Positions 21,846 through 34,420 of a stretch of 64,000 bases of DNA are shown here, in pieces (position 1 is the stretch's first letter; the number at the start of each line of letters is the position of its first letter). Below the pieces are notes generated by a model. That model saw nothing but the letters and a program-made list of their open reading frames with translations. It had not been told where the DNA came from and searched no databases. Source of the DNA: Escarpia spicata. Its lineage: Eukaryota; Annelida; Polychaeta; Sabellida; Siboglinidae. The stretch is from the NCBI GenBank assembly GCA_963995525.1, contig OZ023206.1, forward strand, positions 46,887,357-46,951,356. The letters run 5' to 3'. The position numbers were made by a program, and so were the translations under genes.

Positions 21846-22029
21846 CCACTAAACAACTGAATACGTGAACTCAAAAGGGGCCCAACTCCACACTTTTCCG
21901 ATTTTCCGTCTTCATACAGCAAGCTATATGGTTATATTCCAAACAGGCCCAATTTCGCTGTTTAAGTTCCCACAAGACATGGCATACAGTATGTGTTGAA
22001 TTCATGATTGGCCCAACTCCAGCAATTGG

Positions 22030-23100
22030 GCTCTTTCTCAATTAACATTTGAATAGTCGCTAGAGGGCAGGACTAGAGCTCTAACAAAGATTCCGGTTCT
22101 ATTATGATTATTTTAGAGCAAACTTTAATTATGGCTTCGGTAGGTCAAGATCAGATGTATGTTGCGAATGTACGTTGTTTGATGCTCAAATCAAAGTTGA
22201 ACAAACACAGCCACGAGGAAACAGTTACAGACTAAAAAACGCCTCCACAAACTGAAGGCTAAAGTGATGTATAGAAAGTTGAAAGAGCTTCAGAGGTAGC
22301 AAGAGAAAAATATGATACAGATGTATATGCTTCGACTTCAAACAGATCTTGCCATTTCCTAATTTTCCAACAGGTAATATGTTTTAGTTGAGGCAATTGT
22401 GGCTGTTCGTGTTTGGAATCCATGCTGCTAAAACAGACAAAACTAAAATGTATACGTGGCCCGAGACTCAAGCCAGGCGAGAGGTGTAAATGAAGTTGTA
22501 AATTGTCTGTCACATTACATACGGAGCACGTACTACTATAAGAACACTCACAGATGGTTGTAGAGGCCAAAACCACAATCACACAATGGTGACTTACCTT
22601 CAGACATTGGTGCTCAATGGTAGATTCGCTAAGGTTGTGCATCGTCTTCCTGTCAGGGGACACCGTTTTTTGCCATGTGACTTTGGCGTAATTGAGAAAT
22701 TACAAAGAGGGAGGTTGTGGAGATATATTACGATTGGGAGGATATGATCAGAGAAAAGTTTGAAGTCACAACCATGACAGGCAAAGACATGTTCAACTTT
22801 AAGAATCACTTTTCATCATTCTTCAAAAAGTATGTTAAAAAAAATGGAGATACGTTCTTAGTCACAAAAAAGTTGTCCTTTTCTGTAGATCATAAATTTT
22901 ACATTCAGGTTTCGCAAACGATGACAAACACTGTTACCAGATTTCGCCTGTTAAAACCTGATGTCTCGCAGGTGGCATACCTTGTGCAGCCTCTATACGT
23001 TGCGCAGTCGGCCGTCAGAGAAGCCAAAGTGAAAGATGTAAAGGCGCTCTCATAATACCTTTCTCCTGCTGCACTGGATTTTTGTACAGCTGTCTGCCAC
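22030..23100 (+). pseudogene. Decayed transposon-type protein gene (GQN-motif family, DUF7869-like)
   Basis: Reading plus-strand frames in order gives FGRSRSDVCCECTLF (about 22125), a Lys-rich helix, FDFKQILPFPNFPTGNMF (about 22330), FGIHAAKTDKTKMYTW (about 22420), GCRGQNHNHTMV (22556-22590), HRLPVRGHRFLPCD (about 22645) and then an open stretch 22717-23055. This order matches a family widespread in invertebrates and usually annotated as DUF7869-like; the name is from memory. A D-x-C-x-G-Q-N-x-N-type motif marks the core of the family. At least three frame changes and several stops make it dead. Confidence 0.6.
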
Positions 23101-23956
23101 AAATGACTGAGATGCAGATAGTGAATCAGATTACGATGATTAAGGACAGCATTGGAAGCATGTGCAGTGCGCTTTAACTAAACTATGGCTTCACAGGCAT
23201 ATTCCAGATAAACTACCCATTTTAAAATGCATATTTACTGTTTCTGATTTAAGATTTTGCTATCATTAATGTCTATAGATAAATACATATCGATCAAAGC
23301 CAACGTATGTAACTTGTACACTGTGTTATTGGGTAATAAACGTTCACTAATGAAGTCATTTCCCTTTTCGTTACCAAAGAAAGTATGTTTAATTCCAAAA
23401 AGGCCCAACTCCGCAACTGGAATGTTTCCTTCACGTTTTGACATGAAGTGATTATAATGACCATATCCTGTTCAAGAAGACTGCCAATAACACTGCACAC
23501 ATAAATAATAAAACATGTTGTGCAAATTACATATTCTGAAAACAAATTCTGAAAAATTTTCCTCCTGCAAAATGTTATCCGGGCTCCGTTTGAATTCACA
23601 AATTCAACCGTATAGATGCAATGGCTATAAACGCCTATAAGACCAAATGTATGCCTTGACGATCTTCTCGACGAGTATGGCTTGTTTTAGGTGACATGTT
23701 CCGCATCTCTGAAATGTGTTATTTGAAAATATACGAAAATGCCGCTTTAATGAGATTGACGCGTTACTGTCTATATAGAGTTATTGTTTGTGATGACCGG
23801 CAAACCATACAGACAATGAGCCATTTTACATGGATCTTCCTGCGACACACAACATAGTCACAAAGCCCCGTAGCAGGTAATATATTTCATTTTCACTTGG
23901 TAACAACACGAATGAGTTCTACAAAGCCCTGGCCGCAGACACTTCATCGTCAGGTT

Positions 23957-26900
23957 CTAAATGGGTTTTGGCTTCAGGTGATTCTCCTTCTCGCCGCTAG
24001 ACTTCTTGCCTTTGACGCACATACGCATTGTGCACATGAGGTGAGCGTCGTCGAACTGGTCAATCTCGTAGATGGGCACGTGACGCGCGTGACGTCTCGT
24101 CGAAGTCACGTGACAACTGCCCAAGGAATCCATGATGGTCCGTAGAACTGGTGCGCATGACGCCAGGCGTATCTGATGAACGTAAAGAGGAATTGGCACG
24201 ACTTCTTGCTTGGATGTAGACACACGTGCACTCACACACACGCATACATGCACGCACGCAAGCACGTATGCATGTTCAAATACGCACGCCCGCACAGACA
24301 TGAAACACCTGCGTAGGAATGCAACCATATTTCTAACTTAGTACTACTGAACAAGGCAGTAAGATAGGTGAATTAATTAATATCATCTTTTAAAAATACA
24401 AAATAAAACCCACTAAGACGTTGTATTTGACAATAACAAGATCAGCACAATGGAACTAGATTGGTGTTATATTAAACTAATTAACTTAATGCTTAACACC
24501 CATCTTGAAACCTTCAATATATTTAGTTTAGTGTGAATCAAGCTGCGGATGTGACGGACCTTGAGTTCGGTGCCGAGGATATCAACGTCAACGGTATCTG
24601 GCACTGGGCGGTTGTTGAGGGGCAGTTCTTTGATTCGCCGAGCAACACTCTGGCGAGAATAATAGAACAATCTTGGCTCATTTCGTAACTTGCCGACGTA
24701 ACATCGAGCAACAAACTGTTACCGATTGATCACACACCCACGGAGTGATAAACTACGGGCAACAATTAACAGCGTACAGTTATTCTATTCTAATTATCTA
24801 CGTCGTAAGGAGCCACTGTTGGCTATGGTTTACGACGGGGTGGGTGCGTATGGTGTTATTGAGTGTTTGAGCCGCAGGATAGGAGACTGAAATCGTTTAT
24901 GGTCTCAGCCTGGACCTGCGACTCGTTTAGTTTATTCCAGTCTACTATTGTCTTTACGAAGTATGAGTTTTTGAATTGGTCGGTGTGGGATGCAGGTACT
25001 ATATAGCACCTGGTGTTATTGGTTGTTAGGTGTTGTACAAAGTTTGAGGATACGTGATCTGGAAAATGTTTGGGTTGGATGCGTCTTTTATTTATTTTTT
25101 GGGGCCGAAAGTATGTTTCTGCGGGGATGGCTGGGATAGATCCCTCAGCTATTTTGTACATGTATTTGAGTCGTAGATCCCGACTTCTGCTTTGTAGGGT
25201 ATTGAGTTTTAGGTATATTAATATGTTTGTCATTGATCCTTCAAGTCTGGAGTGGTAGTCGCCGGTAATGAAGCGAGCAGCACGGTGTTGTATACGCTCT
25301 AGTTTGTCTATGTCCCCCTGATGGTATGGGTCCCACACTATGGCTCCGTACTCTAAAGCAGCGCGCACAAGGGCAATATATGCGGTCCGTTTGTTGTTTA
25401 TAGGACAGTGTCGTATGTTACGTCTTAGGAAGCCAAGTGTTGAGTTTGCTTTTTAAGTTGTTGTTGCGATGTGGGAGTGCCATTTAAGGTCGTCGGAGAT
25501 AGAGATACCAAGATAGGGATTACAGTTTACACGTTCTAGGATGATGTTATTTAAGGTGTAGAAATAGTCAGTTTTATGTTTTACACTGAGGATGTAGCAT
25601 TTGTTTGTATTGAAGTTCATACCCCAGTCCTTTGCCCATGTTTGGAGTTGTTTTAGGTCGTGTTGTAGTGCAATGTGATCGTTGAGTGTTTTGATTTCTC
25701 TATATAGTAGGCAGTCATCTGCAAATAGGCGGACTTTAGATTTTACTGATGATGGTAGGTCGTTTATATGACAGAGGAATAGTAGGGGGGCAAGTACAGT
25801 GCCTTGTGGGACGCCGGATTTGACGGGTACTTCTCTCGAGGTTTCGCCGTCTAGAACAACTTTCATAGATCTGTCAGTGAGGAAATTTTCTAGCCACTTG
25901 AACGTGGTTCCAGTTATGCCATAGTGGGATAGTTTATGGAGGAGTTTTGTGTGGGGGACTGTGTCGAAAGCCTTGCTAAAGTCTAATATCGCTATGTCTA
26001 CTTGAGTTCCAGAGTCGAAAGAAGAGAATAGGTCATGCGTGGTGGTTAGGAGTTGTGTTTCGCAGGAGAAGCCTGCTCTGAAGCCATGGTTTAGGTGTGT
26101 TAGGATGTTGTGCTCTTCTAGGTAGGTCATGATGTGGCGGTAGATTATGTGTTCGAGAATTTTGCATGGGACCGATGTCAGTGAGATTGGGCGGTAGTAT
26201 CTGGTAGGTGCTTATCTCCTTTTTTAAATACAGGTGACACATTTGCTGTGCGCCAGTCTGACGGTAGGTTGCCTGTGTCTATGGATCTCTGGAAGATGTC
26301 TCGGAGTGCAGGGGATAGGGTGTCGGCACAGTTCTTAAGGACAGCATTGGGGATCTGGTCAGGGCCACATGCTTTATGTGGTTTAATGGACTTGAGTAAT
26401 GTACATACTCCGGTGGTGTCAATTTTAATGTCACATATATTGGGGTGTTGTGGGGGATCAAGGTGTGGGGGCGCAGATCTGTCTTCTTCGTGAAGACACT
26501 CTGGAACTGGTCCAGGAGGATCTCAGCCTTTTCCTTACTGTTACACACCAGTGATCCATTCTTTTTCAGGGGAGCTACTCCGATGTTGTCTTGTTTTCTA
26601 CTTTTGATATAGCGCCAGAATGGCTTTGAGTTGTTTGTTTGGAGGCCTGTGGTGATGGTGTTATTAATAAAGTCCCATTCTGCTTTACGCAGACTTCGTC
26701 TACATGTTTTCTGTATGAATTTGTAATTTTCCAATTGTTTGTTTTCTTAGCTTTATTGTACAGTCTTCTCTTTCGCTTTAGTAGTCTTTGTAGCTTTCTG
26801 TTTAGCCATGGGAGATTGCATGTTATTACATTAAAAGCATAACCCTAACCGTGTGATTTATACGGTTGAGAATTACGTCAATTTACACAGTCGGTATTAA

Positions 26901-29900
26901 TGGCCTGGTAGATCGAACATAAAATCACATTTGAGCAACCTAGAGAATGATTTTTCAATCAATTTATCCACTAAACAAATAAATAACTAACATGTTAGAT
27001 TTGTGTTTCTTCATTACTTAGTCAATTGGTAGATGGTCCAGTGATTCAAAGCTGCGAGTGAACACAACACTATTCGAGTGAACGTCGGCACATGGGAAAA
27101 GATACACAAAGCCTCAATAAAAAGCATTAATAGATGATTTGTGAAATATTAAATAATAATCAATTAAAATCAATTATTTTGCAACAAAAACAACATAACA
27201 GTATACATACACAAAACAACCATTTAAAAAATAAAGTTGTGTTGCATGGTGGTCGCATGGCATGTTATATGCCGTCTTCCTGTGATCCCAAAACATAAAT
27301 TTCGAAATATATTTACACATACGTATACGATGATTATCACGAGTGTATTATATATTATGTATGACAACGGACAACGGACTGGGGATGCGATGGAGAAGGA
27401 CACGAATTATTGTAGGAAATTACTGTTAGAAAACAATGATAAGAAATTTGTGCGGATTCAAACAGAGATATAAAAAGTAAACAAATATTTAATTGCACTC
27501 TGCACATCTGGGATTTAGGCAATGCACGTGGCTAAGATAGTTGTCTAGATATTGATTGGATAATAACAATTTGAATTTTTTGCTGGATTTGTCTGGATTT
27601 TATAAACAAGATTATTCCATAGTTTTATAAAATGGTGTTTGGGTAATTTAGAGAAAAAAATGTGTTCTGGGCTTCTGCGTATATAAGAGGTTACTTTGTT
27701 TAGTAATTATATTGTTAGTGGCTAGATTCTTTTTGGTATATAATGTTTTGAAGGATTTAGGCAGTGTATTATGGTGATAGTCATACATAAATAGTGAGAC
27801 ATGCAACCTATGAATATAAGTTATTTTAAGTATATTTTCAGATTTAAAAATGGGATCAGTGTGACTTCTATATCTTTTTTTGTTAATTATTCGTATAAAG
27901 CGTTTTTGTAAATTGTTTATCTTTCTTATGGTATTTCCATTGCCCCATGCTTGTACACCGTAAGTTAAGTGGCTTTGAATTAAGGTATAATAGATAGTTT
28001 TTAAAGAATTATGTGGCAAAAATGTTTCATTCTATTAATTGCAAACATTGCTCTAGATATTTTAAAATTGATTATGTTGATATGTTTTGTGCATGTTAAA
28101 TGTTATCAATATGTATTCCTAAGAACTTCACCGATTCTTCTTTGTTATCCTTTCCAACATAATTAATAATTTTACTTTTCATTTTAATACAGTTATTTAC
28201 CTGGTATTTGCTATTCGGTGAACTAAATATGCAACAGTTTGTCTTTTTTATCTTTAATGACAATTTATTGGCACAAATTCAATCGTACAGTGTATTAATT
28301 ATTGGTTTATGTTGTCAATTAAGGTATCAATATTTGTATTTATACAAATTTCGATATCTGCACGAGGAACAGATTAGGACGATAAATTACACCTACTATA
28401 AAAGGTTTACAATAATTATAATAATAAAACTACGTGGAGACTTTCGCCTCTTAATAAACTGTCTTTATTGATTCACTGTGAAGCGCGATAGCGTAATAGG
28501 ATGAACGTAGTACACTCCTAAGGACCAGATACTGCGCTAGCGCTAAGTAGGAATAATGTACGTTTATCTTTTACATCTGACGTGCATTGTGTACGCGGGG
28601 AAGCTCATATTCCCATCGCTGCTTCGGTTGATTGCCTGCTCTGTTTTTCGAATAATTATTGCCTCTACCACGTTTCGTTTATGTCAGTTGCGCTCCCTAG
28701 CTACAGCTTCCACTGTTTCCAAGTAAGTTATAAGGTTCTTGGTGTTGTGGTGGACTAGGATGCTAACTTGTTAATGGTGGATGACGATGACGTGATCCGA
28801 CCGAGAGGTAGATCGTACAGCTGGAGCTGGAGTTTTGTTAAATGCCGTAAGTCTAGTTACACATACATAACTTGTATGTATTAAGAGGGTGGTAGAAGGA
28901 GAAGGGACCCATCAAAATTAAGACAGAATGACAGCTTAAACGACATCTTTGACGGGCACGTACGAACAGTGTGGGTGATCATCGCTACACGCCGAAAAAA
29001 ATTGATAGAGCAAATAGAACGGTCCGAGTGAAGCTGACTGCAAATCGTAGGAGGAGGAAAGAGACACGTTAAAAATACAGAATAAAACATTAACTATTCT
29101 ATCAGTATTTTGAAGTACCTGTATCGCTGGCTGTAGACTGACGGCCTTCACCATGTCTGCGACAGTGTTTCCGGTCTGCATCGCCCGCTCTTCCTTTACG
29201 TACTGCGGCGACCAAGTGCGCATGTCTCCCTCCTCGATGTCTGTTCGACACTCCCGCGCAAAACGGTAAATCCGCGCCAGCTCAACTGGCCGATACTCCA
29301 TGCGCGCCCACTCCTCCTGCTTCGGGTAGTCCTGCGCAGAAGGCACATTTATCTGTACATGTATAATGGGTACAAAGTGATGATTGTATGACACCGTGTG
29401 TTATGGCATAATGTTAGTTATGTCCAGTTACTAATTCACACACATGGTATAAATGTACACCATACATAGGTGTGCCAGATTCTGATTAACCGCTACCCAC
29501 ATTTATAAATGATACCAAGTAATGATAATCAAATAGTTAGCTGGTCTCAATCCGTTTTCGTGATTCTGATTTAATTGATGCGTTATTCAGCGGCTATCAC
29601 ACAAAGACTAATTGCAACTCGATTGTTATAGTTTAATATTGTTATGTACAAAGTATAATAATGTATTAAAAACAACTGGCACGGATATGTCGACAGGACA
29701 GACAGACAGACAGACAGGTAGCATAACCGGCAAGCAGGCAGGAGGACAAGCAGGCAGGCAGGAGGACAAGCAGGCAGGCAGACAGGCAGACAGGAATGCC
29801 AAAGTAGATAGAAAGGGTTGTGAGTGAGTGAGTGGGTGAGTGAAAGAGAGAGAGAGAGAAAGAGAGAGGGGAGAGAGAGAGGGAGCGCGTGACAGACAGA

Positions 29901-31282
29901 CAGACAGAGACAGAGTAAGAGACAGATATAGAAAGAAAGAAAATATACATATTAAAACGAAGTGAGGAAGGTAAACATGGGATGGATGGAAGGAGGAATG
30001 GCAGAAAAAGAGACTTAACAACCTTCTCTTACTCCGCTGAAATCCTTTACACCCACTGACCTTACGAAATTAAACAAGATGTTAAGATATAACAACACGC
30101 ACTACTTTGAGTTTAGGCAGTCGGGACGTCCTGCGTCGGGCAGTCGGCTGGCGACCCCAAGAGGGCTTCTGTAACGCGTCTGGTATTCGACTCGGATCGA
30201 CCGGCTCCCGGATGTATTGGGGAGCTAGTCGGCTCTGAGAAGTGTGTATTGACGACGACTCGTCACGGAACGGCAGGATGCTACGCGACCGGTTGGTTCT
30301 CCTGGAGAGCTTCTTCGCCGCGCGAGGTAACTTCCGTTTCCGGTCTGTAGTCATGCGCATGCGCGCCTTGCATTTATTGTCGGATTTTGCAGACGGGCCT
30401 TTGTCGCGCTGAAACAGACAGACAGCAGTTAAGCGGATATTAAGCCCACCATAAAATCAGCCTTGGTAAAAAAAAAAAATTTTGAGCTTAGTCGGACCAT
30501 ATTTGAGTAGATATGATGTTTGATGAGTTTCTTAGATGCGGCAACAATATTCTAAAATATTCCAGTGAATATCAGCCGACAAACCGTGTCAACACATAAC
30601 TATTCAGTCGAACTCGCATCCGTTTCACAATCAATTAATGAACAGTTTCTAAAATGAACAGAATCAAGTTTAAAAGTGTTTAATTAAAAATGAATTGAAT
30701 ATTTGTCGACTGAAGGTTTAGGGACATACATGCAAGCAACAAAATGAGAACAGTTGAATTAAATCCTCGCAACCTCGATCTTCTAATGTGTCTGTTGTAT
30801 TATGTTTACTTCAATGCACTATCAGATGAAGGTCATTGACCAAACGTCTAGTCTAGTCTGTAATCTAGTTTTTGAATCTGCTGAGTGAAATCTCAACCAT
30901 TGGACATGGGACATTGCACAACTCTCCACCATGTTAAGATAGCTATGTAGCGTCGTTGGGTGACACGACACGATTAAAGTTTTAGCTTGAGTAATTGTGA
31001 CCACCGACCGAGTCATGTGCTATAACACAACATGATCAATGCTTGTAGCTATAAGTAACTATGACAACCGCCCGATTCATGTCCAATAACACAATATCAT
31101 CAAAGCTTGTAGTTTAAAGTCGCTGTGGCCACCGACCGAGTCAAGTGCAGTTATTGCTTCCATCGGTCTCTATTCATTGTTATTTATATCCTTAAATCAC
31201 AACTACTTATTGCGCTGCTTCAGAGCTATTCAACAAGTCGTGTTTATTTTACCTTTTTCTGAGTCTTTCTTCGTCTGGCCAT
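23957..31282 (-). CDS. Unrecognised basic protein, 311 residues, five exons; X-box promoter suggests a ciliary gene
   Basis: Exons from 5' to 3' on the minus strand are 31253-31282, 30106-30408, 29119-29331, 24512-24649 and 23957-24208. All are phase 0 and total 311 codons plus a TAG stop. The start MARRRKTQKK has a good Kozak context (A at -3, G at +4). Residues 1-60 are Arg/Lys-rich. Residues 112-182 include EEWARMEYRPVELARIYRFA and end LQPAIQ. The C-terminus reads VPIYEIDQFDDAHLM and ends KPKPI. I see no signal peptide, membrane span or known catalytic motif. The exon-4 donor is uncertain: 24511 (GTTTCA) or 24559 (GTCCGT) both keep frame. A RFX X-box 72 bp upstream of the ATG points to ciliary expression. 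The gene model is well supported; the function is not known. Confidence 0.75.
24225..24300. repeat. (CA)n/(GCAC)n simple repeat
   Basis: Degenerate ACAC and GCACGC runs immediately upstream (minus strand) of the last-exon acceptor of the five-exon gene. They replace the usual pyrimidine tract there. Confidence 0.8.
24781..26830 (-). mobile_element. LINE family A, 5'-truncated, three frames
   Basis: Minus-strand translation in three overlapping frames covers a pre-RT region (26279-26734: NSKPFWRYIKSRKQDN, FQSVFTKKTD), the RT core (25453-26130: LDFSKAFDTVPHTKLL, SGVPQGTVLAPLLF, VRLFADDCLLY) and the C-terminal region (24856-25368: YGAIVWDPY, KLERIQHRAARFITGDY). The catalytic FADD is intact, but two frame changes make the copy dead. 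Its 3' end carries AATTAGAATAGAATA. It sits in intron 3 of the five-exon gene, in the same orientation. Confidence 0.88.
27560..28290 (-). mobile_element. LINE RT C-terminal fragment, AT-rich family B
   Basis: The open minus frame 27648-28019 reads LPHNSLKTIYYTLIQSHLTYG, WGNGNTIRKINNLQKRFIRI and IHRLHVSLFMYDYH, the post-RT region of CR1/jockey-type LINEs. Upstream to about 28260 the translation continues with stops (KFLGIHI-type and TKHINIINFKISRA blocks). It lies in the same intron as family A. Confidence 0.75.
28300..29118. other. Intron sequence of the five-exon gene
   Basis: No coding exon or clear repeat recognised between the LINE fragment and exon 3. Confidence 0.4.
29690..29940. repeat. 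Compound microsatellite (GACA)n, (GGCA)n, (GA)n
   Basis: Tetranucleotide GACA and GGCA runs to about 29795, then GAGT and GA runs to about 29935. Intron 2 of the five-exon gene. Confidence 0.92.
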
Positions 31283-31353
31283 TCTTGCAAGAAGCGATGT
31301 CTGTCTCGTCTACGACTGGCGTCGAATCCACGTGATTCTAACAACGTCAACTT

Positions 31354-31367
31354 GTTGCCATAGCAAC
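31354..31367 (-). promoter_or_regulatory. RFX X-box
   Basis: GTTGCCATAGCAAC is a full palindromic X-box (RYYNYYATRRNRAC consensus), the binding site of RFX factors that drive cilium genes in animals. It lies 72 bp upstream of the start codon of the five-exon gene, the usual distance. A CACGTG E-box sits between it and the ATG (31329-31334). Confidence 0.8.
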
Positions 31368-31474
31368 ATGTGAAAAGACTTTCACAAACTGAACTACGTC
31401 ATTGTTAGTTGACAGAGAGCATCGTGTGCAGAAACGCGATTGTTTAGTATAATTTAAACAAATTGTCTAACGTG

Positions 31475-31477
<3 letters not shown>

Positions 31478-31514
<37 letters not shown>

Positions 31515-31654
31515 CACTATCACATGACTGCAAGTGGAGTAGATACGAAACTGTTAAAGCGAGCTATGTAAACTAGCACGAATGTATGCCCTTATTTATG
31601 TTGCATTGAGTAGTACTGTACAATATATTTATAACATGTAGATATATATGTGTG

Positions 31655-31700
<46 letters not shown>

Positions 31701-31763
31701 CATATATATATATACATATATAATTATATATGTATAAATATATATATACATATATATATAAGT
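31478..31763. repeat. Two (TA)n microsatellites
   Basis: 31478-31511 and 31642-31763 are TA tracts. They are separated by about 130 bp of plain sequence, upstream of the five-exon gene. Confidence 0.93.
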
Positions 31764-32680
31764 CTATATACTACATCACCTGTACATTCAGTACAAAAAA
31801 TCACCGCATTGCCTGTAGGTGCATTTACATTACCTGTACATACAGTGTACAGGCAATATTTTAACCCTTCACACACATTTCTGTAGTGCAAATACTGATG
31901 TTTTCGTTAGTCACAGACAATAAGCGGGTTCTATTTGTGGGAATTCTGCAGTTTATTGTGTGTTGTAGCGTACAATTTCATATTTATACGAACGGGAATT
32001 TTGTGAGCGTATACTTTTTGTGTCGAACATTGCCTGTTCATATATACGTTTATCATATATGGTGTTGTGCTGACCTTAATTGAGTGTATATTTGATATTA
32101 GATGACATGGTTTGCAAACTACAATCATCATTGAAACGTCGCGCAAATAAAACTGAGAAATTGACGTAATTTGTGTTTTAGTTCAAACTGACCGCGTCCT
32201 GTTTTCTATCCGTGTACAGTATAAGTTGAAGACGAATTATGCGCATGCGTCGGTTCGCAGGAATGTAGTTCACTTCGCCATATTATTGTTTCTGTTCATG
32301 GCGTTTGCTTCACCACAAATTCGGTACAAGAAATGTCGTATGTCAACGATTGGTACATATCTCATCTTTTAACAGTAACTGTGTTACCATTCAGCGATTA
32401 CACATATGCTACTTAGTAAAATCTAACTTAGTCATTGATTGGGAAACGTCAAACGTCAGGGTCACCGAATGCAGCAGCGTTTGTTGATGCAAACCGAGTC
32501 GTTCTTAGACTTACTTGTGGCCTCAAAAGTGCGCTAATACGCAATAATATTTATATCCATAGCATAATATTGCCTGGGATGATGTTGAATGATGGAACTA
32601 ACGCACGGATGTATAAAATTTAGGCAACAATTTAGTTATTATGACGAAATCGAGGTGGGCCCGGATGCTAGACAGGCGCC
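31764..32680. other. Intergenic before the MULE element
   Basis: No gene seen. 31807-31857 has a 10-bp inverted repeat (ATTGCCTGTA and TACAGGCAAT). Confidence 0.4.
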
Positions 32681-33225
32681 GACATTCCGGGTAGCGAGAT
32701 TTTTTTTCGTAGGTGGCCTCCGGGTAATTACCATATTATGGGCGGAGTTAACTTGTTTTATAGATGCGCGTGCGTGTGAGGCTTACTGCGTGACACAGCG
32801 ATGCGTACGTTGATACAATTTATTAACGGCCAGCATGTAAACGGCATTTACATTGCAGACCTGACACAATGAAACCGTTATACGGGTATATAAATTGAAA
32901 AATGCTTACGATTGCAAGTCAGTTTTCATTTAATGTTAAATTGTTTTATATAATTCATCTTTAGTTTATTTACTATTCGTATTTTTTGTTCCTTTATATC
33001 TAGAATTGACAATTGTTTCAAAATTGTCTTTTTTAGTATACAATATAATTATTATTTATATCTTATTGAGAATTGTTTATTTGATCAAGCTGTACCAATG
33101 CTGATGTAGGAATGTGTGCATATCCGAGTGATGGCCCATTGAAATATTTGATATTATACATGAAGTAAAGGTTTTACTTATTTACTAGTGAAAATAATAT
33201 ATTGTAGTCGCAAACATTAGCATGC

Positions 33226-33284
33226 AGTATATATATATATATATACACACATATATATATGTATATATATATATATATATATAA
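33226..33284. repeat. (TA)n in the left MULE arm
   Basis: TA tract interrupted by CACACA. The mirrored tract at 40045-40066 is shorter. Confidence 0.9.
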
Positions 33285-33787
33285 AACTGTACTATATTAC
33301 AGTCATGTTATATGTCTGCAACTGTAGATTTATTTTTTGAACATCAATATATCAAAATAAATGGAGCTGGTAAGAAAAATCATACCACACATCAGTTCAA
33401 ATTTAAATATATACTTATACATAATGCAAAACACTTTATATTCTTTTCCTATAAATTATTTACCCCAAAATTAAATAATGTACTGTTTATTTTAATATTT
33501 ATTGGAAGAAATTGGCAAAGTTGCCCACGAATAATTGAAATATGTGTTCTATTTTTCATGCCAAGTACAATCTGACAAATTGTCCTATGCAGCTCTTCTT
33601 TTAACATAATGTTTTTGGAACACCATACTTCATACACATATATAGCACAATTGGCCATAACAAGTGAATAAAAAAGTTCTAACTGGATATCAACTGTATA
33701 TTTAGCTAAGGTCACAACCAAGTGGCTACACTTGTAGAAAACAACAGATAACCAACATTAAATAACACTCCATCTGACTAATTCTGA

Positions 33788-34420
33788 TTAGTGGGTTTTA
33801 CCCAGTGAAATGTTCTGAGTCACACAATGTCCAAAATGATGGGGTGCAGCCAATCGCTGTCGTTTCGTTGGTGGCAGATGCATGGCCGACTGTTCTCGGG
33901 GACGCTTGCAGTACGCATGCTGCCCTGAGACTGATGCCTTTGTTGGTATCCCGGTAGTGATTCGCTTTCGACCACCACATGCCATCTTGCGACAGACTGT
34001 GGCAGTAGGTTGGACGCCAATCATTGTTGACGTCTGGAGAACACGTGGACCATCTGGCATGTCACAGTCATCATCGCTGTTCTCCACCTGGCTCTCAGAT
34101 GCCTGATTGTGATGAGGCTTCCGGTGTCTCCGTGCTTCTGATGTTGGTTGTACACCGATGGGTATTGAAGGTCGTACCCCTTTGCATCCACTTTTCATGG
34201 CCTTCTTCTCAAAAAATTTTCCAAATGTGTGCAATGCACTAACCATTTGGGACTCTGTTGTGCATTTCTCATAGCTGTTCATAAAGTTATAAAATACCGG
34301 CAGATACACAGCACGATTCGCTTTCAACTTTTCACCCATGTCAAGGAAAACATGATTCAGTTTGTCTTCAATTGACAACTCAGTGGTACCGCCACTGATG
34401 TCCCCATTGTCACAAGACAC
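33788..34420 (-). CDS. Mirrored transposase C-terminal ORF in the left arm
   Basis: A 210-codon open frame on the minus strand, nearly identical to the last ~200 residues of the plus-strand transposase (38752-39342). Both contain HVFLDMGEKLKAN-like starts, DCDMPDGPRVLQTSTMIGVQ and the ending ISLGKTH. The protein is basic, with AYCKRPREQSA and KRQRL near the end that could act as a nuclear signal. Unlike the right-arm copy it joins the upstream GDT-rich region without the frame break at 38750. Whether it is ever made is unknown. Confidence 0.6.
   Translation of the reverse strand: MSCDNGDISGGTTELSIEDKLNHVFLDMGEKLKANRAVYLPVFYNFMNSYEKCTTESQMVSALHTFGKFFEKKAMKSGCKGVRPSIPIGVQPTSEARRHRKPHHNQASESQVENSDDDCDMPDGPRVLQTSTMIGVQPTATVCRKMACGGRKRITTGIPTKASVSGQHAYCKRPREQSAMHLPPTKRQRLAAPHHFGHCVTQNISLGKTH

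Noticed and set aside
27237..27473. 78-codon plus-strand frame beside a LINE
   Set aside because: No recognised similarity and no splice signals that fit.
29626..30021. Ser/Cys/Leu-rich minus-strand frame
   Set aside because: It reads through GACA, GGCA and GA microsatellites in an intron.
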